Positions 56,678-64,000 of a stretch of 64,000 nt of DNA are shown one piece after another. The notes under the pieces are model-generated. The model was given only the letters and a program-made list of their open reading frames with translations. It made no database searches and was not told the DNA's origin. Source of the DNA: Xanthobacteraceae bacterium (GTDB taxonomy: Bacteria; Pseudomonadota; Alphaproteobacteria; Rhizobiales; Xanthobacteraceae). Both the position numbers and the translations under genes were made by a program. Position 1 is the stretch's first letter; each line of letters starts with the position of its first letter. The stretch is taken from positions 21,391 through 85,390 of the forward strand of contig JALHRD010000023.1 of NCBI GenBank assembly GCA_022841625.1, given 5' to 3'.

Positions 56678-59600
56678 GTGCAGGCAACGCTCCTCAGTTT
56701 CGCAATTGCTCTGATCCTGGCGCTGGTTGCGGCGCTGGTGGGGCCGCATTTTGTCGACTGGAACCAGTACCGAAGCCAGTTTGAGGCCCAGGCAAGCCGC
56801 ATGACCGGTTTGCAGGTGCGGCTTGCGGGGCCAATCGATGCCCGGTTGCTCCCGTCGCCCTCGCTCAGCCTGCAGCGCATCGATATTGCCCAGCCAGGAG
56901 AAGCTGGCTCGTTGCGCGCCCGTCGTTTGAGCATTGAGTTCTCGCTCGGTTCGCTGGTGCGGGGCGAGTTCAAGGCATCCGATATGAGTTTGGAGGGGGC
57001 CGAGATCGTGCTCGCGCTCGACCGCAACGGTCGGCTGGAGTGGCCAGCACCGACCGTCACGTTCGATCCGGACGCGGTATCAATCGAGCGGCTGATCGTT
57101 CGCGACAGCCGCGTTCTGCTGGCCGACGCCGCCAGCGGTTATGGCGTTGTGCTCGACAAATTCGAGTTCAAGGGCGAGTTACGCACGCTCTCCGGCTCGG
57201 TTAAAGGGCAAGGGGGGTTCCACGTCGACGACCGGCATTATCCCTATCGCATTGCCGCCAGCCGGCTTGGCGATGGTCGCGTGCGCGTGCGGCTCAATGT
57301 CGATCCCAGCGATCGCCAACTTACTGCTGATGCCGACGGCTTCATCTCGATCGAAAGCGGATCGCCGCGCTTTGCCGGCAGCATGACCCTGGCGCGTCAA
57401 CCCGGCCGGCTGCCACCGGGATCACAATCTCAGATCTTTGAGCCGTGGCGGCTGACCGGAAAAGTTGACGGCAATAGCGCCCGTGCGGTGGTCGAGCAGA
57501 TCGAATTCCAATATGGGCCGGACGAGCGGCCGGTCCGGCTGCGCGGCGACGCGGTTGTCAATTTTGGCGCCGCGCCGCGGCTTAGCGGCGTGCTGTCGGC
57601 GCAGCAAATCGATCTTGATCGCATCCTGGATTTGCCGGAACCGCTGCGCCGCAAGCCGCTCTCCGCCATCAAGGCGCTTGCTGACGGGCTGGTCGGCCTG
57701 CAGCGCCCGCCGATCCCGGTTTCGCTCGGCATCAGTGTCGAAAGCCTCACGCTCGCCGGCGGAAATTTGCAGCGGGTCAGTGGCGACTTTGTGAGCGAGG
57801 CGGCTGGCTGGAGCGTCGACAAGTTCGAGTTGCGCGCTCCTGGGCTGACCCAATTGGCGATGTCGGGGCGTCTCGGCGGAAACGATCGCTTCTCGTTTAC
57901 GGGGCCGATGCGGCTGGTGTCGAAGGATCCGCGCGCCATGATCGCGTGGTTGATTGATCGACCGGACGATCAATTCAATGCCGCCGCCGGGCTGAGCGTC
58001 GATGGCGTGCTCAGGCTCGGCCAAGATGAGATCGCAGTTGACCGTCTCAAGGCGGAACTCGACCGCATGTCGATCGAAGGACGGTTCGCCTATTCATGGG
58101 CTAGCGGGCAGCGACCGCCACGCATTGAAGCGGTGGTGAGCGCGCCTGACATCGATCTCGATCGTGCCTATGGACTGATCCAGGGTCTGTTTGACGGAAC
58201 CGTGTTCGATCTGCCGCGCGAAGGCTTGTTCACTGCAAAGATCGGCCGCGCGACGCTGGCTGGGATCGCGGCTAAAGGCGCCGACGTGAATATTCGCTTC
58301 GACGCGCACAGCTTGGACGTCGAGCGACTTCTGATCGACGATTTTGGTGGCGCTTCCGCGGCGATTACCGGTTCCATTGATACCCGCTCGTCGATACCGC
58401 GTGGTTCGTTAAAGCTCGATCTTGATGCCCGGCGGCTAGAGGGATTGGCGGAATTGGTTGGGCGAATCGCGCCGCAGTTCGCCGCTGAATTGCGCCGGAA
58501 TGCCGATCGCATCGTGCCTGCGAAAGTGAATGCGGTGCTTTCGGTCATTCCTGATGCCGCGTCGACGGTCGGGGCAATTGTGCAGTTCACGATTGCCGGC
58601 AATGCCGCCGGCCTGCGCGTCGCCTTGCAAGGCGATATTAACGCAAACCGCGATGATCTCACCGTTGCCAATTTTGCGCGGCTCCGCTCCGCGAAAGTCA
58701 AATTCGGCGGTGAAATCGAAGCTGGCGATGGCGCTGCGCTCGTGGCGCTGCTCGGGCTTGAGCGCTTCATTGTCGTCGATAACGGCCGGGGGCGTGTCAC
58801 CGCAACCGCGCAGGGTGCATTCGACCAAGAGCTGACCGTCGAAGGTAAGCTTATCGCAGGCGGCTTGGAGGCGGCTGCCAATGGGAGATTGCGGCTCGCG
58901 GGCAATAGCGCCTCGGCTGCCGACCTTGGGGTGAAGATTACGCGGGCGAACATTCGTACGCCGCGTTCGGCGGGCCATCCCGCGGATTTCATTCCGGCGA
59001 TGTTGACAGCGCGCTTGACCTTGGCGGAAGGCATCGTCGGATTGAGCGATCTGTCCGGAACCGTCGCCGACACTGCGATCAACGGCGGCCTGACAGTTGG
59101 TTTTGCTGATCCCATTCGTATCGGCGGCGAAATATCGATGGGTGCCTTGCAGCTGCCGGCAACCGTTGCGGCGGCAATTGGTATTCCGCGAGTGGCGGGC
59201 GGAAGCTGGCCAACCGAGCCGTTTGAACGCGGTCTGATCGGAGGCACCGAGGGTTCGGTCAAAATCAGGGTCGATCGCTTGGTGCTATCGCCGGAACTTG
59301 CCGCAACGGATATGCGGGCGGTTGTGCAATTTAGTCATGATTCTTTTGTGCTCGACGAGATCAGCGGTTCAATCGCGGGTGGGCGCGTCGCGGGCTCAAT
59401 TAGTTTCAAGCGCGGCGAGGGGGGGCTCAGTCTCGGCAGTCACTTAAAGTTTGTCGATGCCGATCTTAATAGGTTGCTTCCCGGCGAAGGTGTGTTGTCG
59501 GGGCATGCGGGCATCGAACTCAAGCTGCGGGGCACCGGTCGCAGCCCGGTTGCTTTGATTGGCGCGCTGGAAGGTGAGGGGGCCTTCACAGTTTCCGATG

Positions 59601-60286
59601 GCGCGATCATGCACATCGATCCTGCGGCATTCGCGGCGGTGATTCGTAGCGTCGATGGCGGGCTTCCGATTGACGTTGAAAGAATCCGAGAGCGCACGGA
59701 GGCCGTACTTCTTAATGGCGCATTTTATCTCGCGCTGGCGCGCGGTGACATAACGATCGCGGCCGGGCAGTTACGCATCGCCAACACAGCGATCAAAACC
59801 AAGGAGGTTGAACTCGGTGTCAATCTTGGAATCGATCTTTCTGCCGGTTCGCTTGATGCGCGTTTGGTTTTGTCGGGGGCGCCGGGTCCTGGTGCGCTGG
59901 AGGGCGTGCGCCCCGAGATTACCCTGTCGATACGGGGCCCATTTGGCGAGTTGAAGCCCGCACTCGACGTCGCGGCATTCACCAATTGGTTGGCGCTACG
60001 CGCCATCGAGGAAAAGGACAAGCATATCGAGGCGCTGCAGACTGGCAGTTCCGGTGCGGTGACGCGCCCGATAGTGACGCCCGCCACCAGCGATCCTGCC
60101 GCGCCATTGCGAGAGAGAGTTGTCCCGCTTCCGCTGCCAAAAGCAGCGCTGCCGCGCACACCGACGGCAAAGGCGCCGCCACCGACTGACATTCGACCAA
60201 CACCTGCAACGCGACCGCAGACACCGCCGACGCAACCGCAACGCCCGGCAACGCGCTCTTGGCTTGAGCGCCTAATCGGCCCCTAG
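56678..60286 (+). CDS. AsmA-family large envelope protein
   Basis: A 1202-residue protein with an N-terminal membrane anchor (LLSFAIALILALVAALVG) followed by the AsmA start HFVDWNQYRSQFEAQASR and a long beta-rich periplasmic body with many repeated GxLxLDxxxL-type strands. The AsmA C-terminal domain is near 930-1090 (GHAGIELKLRGTGRSPVALIGAL, quoted in part: GRSPVALIGAL). A Pro/Thr-rich tail follows. AsmA-like proteins resemble VPS13-type lipid bridges and influence outer-membrane lipid composition. The start GTG 56678 has no strong ribosome binding site. Its 3' end overlaps the convergent RHH gene by 15 nt. Confidence 0.88.
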   Translation: MQATLLSFAIALILALVAALVGPHFVDWNQYRSQFEAQASRMTGLQVRLAGPIDARLLPSPSLSLQRIDIAQPGEAGSLRARRLSIEFSLGSLVRGEFKASDMSLEGAEIVLALDRNGRLEWPAPTVTFDPDAVSIERLIVRDSRVLLADAASGYGVVLDKFEFKGELRTLSGSVKGQGGFHVDDRHYPYRIAASRLGDGRVRVRLNVDPSDRQLTADADGFISIESGSPRFAGSMTLARQPGRLPPGSQSQIFEPWRLTGKVDGNSARAVVEQIEFQYGPDERPVRLRGDAVVNFGAAPRLSGVLSAQQIDLDRILDLPEPLRRKPLSAIKALADGLVGLQRPPIPVSLGISVESLTLAGGNLQRVSGDFVSEAAGWSVDKFELRAPGLTQLAMSGRLGGNDRFSFTGPMRLVSKDPRAMIAWLIDRPDDQFNAAAGLSVDGVLRLGQDEIAVDRLKAELDRMSIEGRFAYSWASGQRPPRIEAVVSAPDIDLDRAYGLIQGLFDGTVFDLPREGLFTAKIGRATLAGIAAKGADVNIRFDAHSLDVERLLIDDFGGASAAITGSIDTRSSIPRGSLKLDLDARRLEGLAELVGRIAPQFAAELRRNADRIVPAKVNAVLSVIPDAASTVGAIVQFTIAGNAAGLRVALQGDINANRDDLTVANFARLRSAKVKFGGEIEAGDGAALVALLGLERFIVVDNGRGRVTATAQGAFDQELTVEGKLIAGGLEAAANGRLRLAGNSASAADLGVKITRANIRTPRSAGHPADFIPAMLTARLTLAEGIVGLSDLSGTVADTAINGGLTVGFADPIRIGGEISMGALQLPATVAAAIGIPRVAGGSWPTEPFERGLIGGTEGSVKIRVDRLVLSPELAATDMRAVVQFSHDSFVLDEISGSIAGGRVAGSISFKRGEGGLSLGSHLKFVDADLNRLLPGEGVLSGHAGIELKLRGTGRSPVALIGALEGEGAFTVSDGAIMHIDPAAFAAVIRSVDGGLPIDVERIRERTEAVLLNGAFYLALARGDITIAAGQLRIANTAIKTKEVELGVNLGIDLSAGSLDARLVLSGAPGPGALEGVRPEITLSIRGPFGELKPALDVAAFTNWLALRAIEEKDKHIEALQTGSSGAVTRPIVTPATSDPAAPLRERVVPLPLPKAALPRTPTAKAPPPTDIRPTPATRPQTPPTQPQRPATRSWLERLIGP

Positions 60287-60568
60287 CATTGCCGCTGCTG
60301 GGCGCGTGCTTATCAGATCGCGTGTGGCGTTACGCTCCTTGCCTTCTTCGGCACTCTGCCCACGGTAGTGGTCGAGAACAAACAGGCGAATTGCCGACGA
60401 TAGGTTGCCGTGTTGCCGTTCGGTATCGATCGACGCCACAAGTTCCGACAACGTCATGTCGCGCGTGCCGGCGACATCCTTCAACCCTCTCCAGAAAGCA
60501 TCCTCAAGGCTGACGCTGGTCTTGTGACCCGCGATAACAATCGAGCGCTTGATAACTGGCGATTTCAT
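60272..60568 (-). CDS. Ribbon-helix-helix domain protein
   Basis: A 98-residue protein. The part from residue 6 reads IKRSIVIAGHKTSVSLEDAFWRGL, where the ribbon strand HKTSVSLE is followed by two helices (ISTERQHGNLSSAIRLFVLDHY-like region), matching the RHH_4 family typical of Hyphomicrobiales. It is probably a DNA-binding regulator. GGGAG lies nine nt before ATG 60568. It starts 3 nt after the DUF4169 stop and is cotranscribed with it. The RHH_4-DUF4169-fumC arrangement is seen in related genomes; the target is unknown. Confidence 0.87.
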   Translation of the reverse strand: MKSPVIKRSIVIAGHKTSVSLEDAFWRGLKDVAGTRDMTLSELVASIDTERQHGNLSSAIRLFVLDHYRGQSAEEGKERNATRDLISTRPAAAMLGAD

Positions 60569-60571
60569 CGC

Positions 60572-60754
60572 TCACTCTCCCGTCTTGACCCGGTGTTGAT
60601 CGAGGTCGCGACGGGATTTTGCAGTGCGCGCGGCATCAAGAGTTCGCTCGGCCCGTCCCCGGCCGTGCATTAGCCGATTGGCCGACGCCTGCTGTAAGCG
60701 TAACGACCGATCGGCCCTCTTGCGCACCTTGCGCAAACTGACGACGTCACCCAT
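60572..60754 (-). CDS. DUF4169 small basic protein
   Basis: A 60-residue protein starting MGDVVSLRKVRKRADRS and ending RRDLDQHRVKTGE. The pattern 'MG.VV.LR..RK......A..NR..HGR.RAE..LDAAR..K..RDLDxHR' matches DUF4169, a small charged helical family of unknown function that in alphaproteobacteria sits next to an RHH gene and fumC. It is 3 nt upstream of the RHH gene. The length is typical of the family. Confidence 0.85.
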   Translation of the reverse strand: MGDVVSLRKVRKRADRSLRLQQASANRLMHGRGRAERTLDAARTAKSRRDLDQHRVKTGE

Positions 60755-61119
60755 CCCGTGCCGCCCCGATTACCGCCGGTCCGTTGAAGTACCCCCGACC
60801 CCGGCGCTACCCCTTTGATTTCAACGCTAAATGCGGTCATAGCGTGGCGATTGGAAACCATTTCATTTGTCCGGGTGCAAACCCTTCGGGCTCGCTGCGG
60901 GATCGGTGCCCTGCGGCGGCGCGGCAGATTCGAATAGCGCGTTGAAATTTTGAGCGATTAGTTGTCGGTGGGGACCTTATGCTCAGCTCGGAATAATGCC
61001 GGAAAATTTGTCGAAGCTCCCCGCAGCGGAGGTCGTTCCTTACCGGCGCACTGGTATCCTGGGCGGGGCGAGGGGGCCACGGTCGGCAACCTGGGGTTCT
61101 AAATGCGGTAAAATATTGG
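60755..61119. other. 365-nt gap between fumC and the DUF4169 gene
   Basis: No gene or RNA recognised on either strand. It probably holds the fumC 3' region and the promoter of the DUF4169-RHH pair. No clear terminator hairpin with T-run was found. Confidence 0.5.
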
Positions 61120-62529
61120 CTAGTTGGGGCGAATCATCCGTTCCGGCCGGACCAGCCGATCAAAATCGGCGGCCGAAACGGTGCCAAGCCGCAGCGCTTC
61201 CTCGCGTAAGGAGGTGCCATTGGCATGGGCTGCCTTGGCAATCGCCGCAGCTTTTTCGTAGCCTATGGTTGGCGCCAGCGCGGTGACGAGCATCAGCGAT
61301 CGCTGCATCAGTTCGCGAATGCGGGCTTCGTCGGCGCGAAGATTGACCACGCAGTGATCCGCAAAGGAACGTGCCGCGTCCGCCAGCAATCGGATCGATT
61401 GCAGGAGGGACGCTCCGATCACTGGCTTGAAGGCATTCAGCTCAAAATGGCCTTGGCTGGCGGCTACCGTGATAGTCGTGTGGTTTCCGAATACCTGGCA
61501 GCAGACCATGGTCAAGGCCTCTGCCTGGGTCGGATTGACCTTGCCCGGCATGATCGAAGAACCGGGCTCATTCTCCGGCAGGATCAATTCACCAAGTCCC
61601 GAGCGCGGTCCCGATCCGAGCAGCCGAATATCGTTGGCGATCTTGAATAGTCCGGTTGCCACCGAAGTCAGCACGCCGTGTGTGAACACGATCGCGTCAT
61701 GCGCGGCGAGTGCCTCGAACTTGTTGGGGGCGCTGAAGAACGGCAGGCCGGTCAGCTGCGCGATCTGCTTGGCGACCTGCTTGGCAAATTGTGGTTTGGA
61801 GTTGAGCCCGGTACCGACTGCCGTGCCGCCCTGCGCAAGCGGATAGAGTTCTTTCAGGCCGAGGCGCGTGCGGGCGATGCCGCTTTGAACCTGTGCGGCG
61901 TAGCCGGAGAATTCTTGTCCGAGCGTGAGTGGCGTTGCGTCCTGGACATGGGTGCGGCCGATCTTGATGATGCGCGCGAACGCCTTGCTCTTGTGGTGAA
62001 GCTCCCGATGCAGATGGGTCAGTGCCGGGAGGAGGCGGTGCGCGATCTCGATTGCCGCTGCGACGTGGATCGCGGTCGGAAAGCAGTCGTTCGAGGACTG
62101 GCTCATATTGACGTGGTCGTTCGGGTGTACCGGAGATTTGTCGCCGCGTTTACCCCCGAGGATTTCGTTGGCGCGAGTCGCGATCACCTCGTTCACATTC
62201 ATGTTGGTCTGGGTGCCGGAACCGGTCTGCCAGATCACCAGCGGAAAATGCTCATTGTGCTTGCCGTCGACGACTTCTTGTGCGGCGCGAGCAATGGCGC
62301 GGGCCCGCTGGGTATCGAGCGAGCCGAGTGAGTTATTCACCTCGGCGGCAGCGCGCTTGACGATACCCAAGGCGCCGACGAGCGGGATCGGCATGCGCTC
62401 GTCGCCGATGCGGAAATTGCGGCGCGAGCGTTCGGTCTGGGCGCCCCAGAGCCGCTCTGCTGGAACCTCGATGGGCCCGAGGGTGTCGCGCTCAATGCGG
62501 GATGCGCTGTTCGGCCGTTTTTCGTTCAT
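61120..62529 (-). CDS. fumC: Class II fumarate hydratase FumC
   Basis: A 469-residue enzyme interconverting fumarate and malate in the citrate cycle. Family signature [13 protein letters not shown] is present with preceding LPENEP, as are the substrate-binding [18 protein letters not shown] block ([14 protein letters not shown]) and the [15 protein letters not shown] region. Iron-sulfur cysteines of class I enzymes are absent. ATG 62529 has GGAG nine nt upstream. It lies 49 nt downstream of sspB on the same strand and upstream of DUF4169-RHH. Confidence 0.96.
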   Translation of the reverse strand: MNEKRPNSASRIERDTLGPIEVPAERLWGAQTERSRRNFRIGDERMPIPLVGALGIVKRAAAEVNNSLGSLDTQRARAIARAAQEVVDGKHNEHFPLVIWQTGSGTQTNMNVNEVIATRANEILGGKRGDKSPVHPNDHVNMSQSSNDCFPTAIHVAAAIEIAHRLLPALTHLHRELHHKSKAFARIIKIGRTHVQDATPLTLGQEFSGYAAQVQSGIARTRLGLKELYPLAQGGTAVGTGLNSKPQFAKQVAKQIAQLTGLPFFSAPNKFEALAAHDAIVFTHGVLTSVATGLFKIANDIRLLGSGPRSGLGELILPENEPGSSIMPGKVNPTQAEALTMVCCQVFGNHTTITVAASQGHFELNAFKPVIGASLLQSIRLLADAARSFADHCVVNLRADEARIRELMQRSLMLVTALAPTIGYEKAAAIAKAAHANGTSLREEALRLGTVSAADFDRLVRPERMIRPN

Positions 62530-62578
62530 GTCCGGGCGCTCCGTTCTAGGGCGGGGGGCCGGGCGCCTGGTCCGCGCG

Positions 62579-63148
62579 TTACTTCTTGCGGAAGCGGTCG
62601 AGGTTCACGACCTGGCCGCCACTTGCTGGCGTACCGTCCTTCGAAGCCGCCGGTGGACTGAGCGGCCGGTCGGGCGGATTGGCCGGTGTTGGCGGTGTTG
62701 CGGTCCCGATACTGGTCGTGGCGCCGTGGTGCTCCGCCGGCGTTCGTTTTGGCTCTTGGCCATCTGCGCTCGTTTGGCCTTCTTCCGAAACGACCAGCGT
62801 CTCAAATTGGACCCCGAATTGCACGGAGGGATCGACAAAGCTCTTGATTGCCGCGAACGGGACCACCACCCGCTCCGGCACGCCGCCGAATGACAGGCCT
62901 ACTTCGAATTGCTCGTCGGTGACCACCAAGTCCCAGTACTGGTGCTGGAGGACGACGGTCATTTCTTCGGGGTATTGCGCACGCATGCGTTGTGACAGTT
63001 TCACGCCGTCCGCGCGGGTGTCGAAGGCAACGTAGAAATGGTGCTCGCCGGGAAGGCCATTGCGTGCGGCATCGGACAGCACAGTGCGCACCACGCTGCG
63101 CAGTGCATCCTGGGTTAGTACATCGTAGCGGATGTGATCGACGACCAT
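62579..63148 (-). CDS. sspB: ClpXP adaptor SspB
   Basis: A protein of about 189 residues of the alphaproteobacterial SspB family, which binds ssrA-tagged proteins and delivers them to ClpXP. The substrate-binding domain includes [37 protein letters not shown] and [19 protein letters not shown], then [22 protein letters not shown] Pro/Thr-rich linker leads to the C-terminal ClpX-docking peptide [14 protein letters not shown] 63148 is preferred over TTG 63178; neither has a strong ribosome binding site. It lies directly downstream of ssrA on the same strand. Confidence 0.93.
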   Translation of the reverse strand: MVVDHIRYDVLTQDALRSVVRTVLSDAARNGLPGEHHFYVAFDTRADGVKLSQRMRAQYPEEMTVVLQHQYWDLVVTDEQFEVGLSFGGVPERVVVPFAAIKSFVDPSVQFGVQFETLVVSEEGQTSADGQEPKRTPAEHHGATTSIGTATPPTPANPPDRPLSPPAASKDGTPASGGQVVNLDRFRKK

Positions 63149-63256
63149 GGGCTCGATAGCTGTGAGGTTGAACGACAATAACGCGGTCGGGGGGCATAGC
63201 CAATGCCGAGGCAGGCATTGGTGCAGGGACGATCCGGTGGATTAGCAACCAAAACT

Positions 63257-63300
63257 AAAAAAACCGAAAGAAGTGGAGGCTTCTGTTGCCAGGTGCCTCC
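63257..63300 (-). terminator. Hairpin and T-run at the end of ssrA
   Basis: On the minus strand GGAGGC, a 14-nt loop, GCCTCC, then ACTTCTTTCGG and seven T. The stem probably belongs to the coding piece of tmRNA as well as ending transcription. Confidence 0.55.
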
Positions 63301-63601
63301 GAACCCCGCCTGCCGGAGCTTAACCCGTCAGGACTTTAAGTTCGGTCTTTCAAACTGCGTTACGCAGCCTGAGCAACCGGAGCATAGTTGTCGTTTGCAA
63401 CTATGAAAACGGCCCGATAACGGCGGAACCATGCCGAGCAAAAACACGCCCTTTACGCCCTCGTCGATCCTATTTCGCCCCCACCGCAGCCCATCCGCGG
63501 CTTGGGTTGGCCTGGGTTCCGGTGGAGGCGCCGGGTACTGCCCCCGGGTCCGATGGGTTTATTACGACGGCCATTTATCGCCATAGCCGGGTTGCCCCGG
63601 C
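63275..63601 (-). ncRNA. ssrA: Two-piece (circularly permuted) tmRNA
   Basis: On the minus strand the tag reading frame GCA AAC GAC ... GCG TAA (63398-63360) encodes ANDNYAPVAQAA, ending as ssrA tags do. The coding piece starts GGGGGCGAAATAGGATCGAC at 63482. The acceptor piece lies upstream and ends CGCCTCC-ACC at 63530-63521, so its 3' strand pairs with GGGGGCG in a 7-bp acceptor stem. A T-stem CCGGG/CCCGG closes a 7-nt loop, and a GCAA-capped hairpin starts the piece. The 38-nt spacer 63520-63483 would be removed. TATATT at 63613-63608 may be the -10 box. tmRNA rescues stalled ribosomes and tags the product for proteolysis. The 5' and 3' ends are approximate. Confidence 0.93.
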
Positions 63602-64000
63602 ACCCCCAATATAGGTGCGAAAGGTTGACGAAGATAGACCACCTCGGGGGTCGAAACGGCTGCGTAAAGGCGGAGGATTGTGGGCGCCGGCCGCGGCGAA
63701 ATCGGTAGTTTCCGGTGCGATTGCGCCCGAGCCCCCGGCTTGCGGAGACCTTGAAATGCCGCAGCACTCCCTGAAACGAATTCAAGAATCCAAGGGGGTG
63801 CGCAACGCTCCGACCCGAATGCGGCCGAGCCAAAGTTACTCGTTGAGTTCGTTGCAATTGCGGTAGGAACTTAGAATCCGCGGCACTAGCCCGCATATCT
63901 CACAGAATCCGCGCTTGATCGAGCGGTTTTGTTTGCCGGCTTGTTGAACTTTTGCGGGGCGCAGTGTCCCGTGGCGTGGTGGGACGCGAGGGTTTTTGGG
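63602..64000. other. Region upstream of ssrA, no gene recognised
   Basis: About 400 nt. It contains the ssrA promoter (candidate -10 TATATT at 63608-63613 on the minus strand). An 83-codon plus-strand frame (63615-63866) and a longer minus-strand frame overlapping ssrA have no recognisable product. Confidence 0.5.

Noticed and set aside
63453..63896. 147-codon minus-strand frame overlapping the 5' part of ssrA
   Set aside because: It overlaps the acceptor piece of tmRNA and has no coding character.

Overview
This window looks like chromosomal DNA of an alphaproteobacterium of the order Hyphomicrobiales (Rhizobiales), close to the Bradyrhizobium/Rhodopseudomonas/Xanthobacteraceae side. The evidence is GC-rich coding DNA, the gene order ftsW-murG-murC-murB-ddl-ftsQ-ftsA-ftsZ-lpxC-bamD-recN-ligA, a long-linker FtsZ, an alphaproteobacterial SspB, and a circularly permuted two-piece tmRNA gene encoding the tag ANDNYAPVAQAA. 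I see no phage genes, transposase, CRISPR array, tRNA or rRNA.

Layout. 1-2.9 kb: the start of a small conserved protein, an HU-family protein, the ABC-F ATPase Uup and a small membrane protein. 2.9-9.2 kb (minus strand): a catabolic/transport operon with two paralogous iron-type solute-binding proteins, a double-domain permease, a luciferase-like flavin monooxygenase and an enolase-superfamily enzyme, but no ATPase of its own. 9.6-13.3 kb (plus strand, divergent): a PhnC-D-E-E type ABC importer without phosphonate-degradation genes. 13.3-15.1 kb (minus): a sugar-nucleotide-type nucleotidyltransferase translationally coupled to a short MetE-like protein. 15.3-34.4 kb: the division and cell-wall cluster followed by lpxC, bamD, recN and ligA, interrupted by a flavin monooxygenase (between murB and ddl) and by a Tat-exported alpha-hydroxy-acid dehydrogenase (between recN and ligA). 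34.4-37.2 kb: aminopeptidase P and PrmA. 37.4-42.0 kb: four Bug-type (tripartite tricarboxylate) binding proteins and a SnoaL-like protein, with no cognate permease genes. 42.2-46.7 kb: two orphan ParA-like ATPases flanking an exported methyltransferase, a ModA-like binding protein and a PNPOx-like protein, then YidB. 46.8-54.9 kb: an EamA transporter, two small conserved genes (one only 49 codons), Hsp20, a UvrD-type helicase, a thioesterase and the YcjX/YcjF pair. 54.9-60.3 kb: a D-lactate-dehydrogenase-type flavoprotein and a 1202-residue AsmA-like protein. 60.3-63.2 kb (minus): ribbon-helix-helix protein, DUF4169, fumarase C and SspB. 63.3-63.6 kb (minus): ssrA.

How the parts fit together. 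The 15-28 kb block makes and partitions peptidoglycan (MurG, C, B, Ddl, FtsW, Q, A, Z) and continues into outer-membrane biogenesis (LpxC, BamD), mostly through 1-4 nt overlaps that imply translational coupling. At the right end, the RNA that tags stalled proteins (ssrA) lies directly upstream of, and on the same strand as, the adaptor that delivers tagged proteins to ClpXP (sspB). Most notable beyond ordinary gene content: an inverted pair of palindromic repeats inserted in frame in the helicase gene; two related tandem palindromes starting inside the stop codon of a parA-like gene; a CxxCH haem-c-type motif in the Tat-exported flavoprotein; and a near-perfect FNR/FixK box in front of hsp20.
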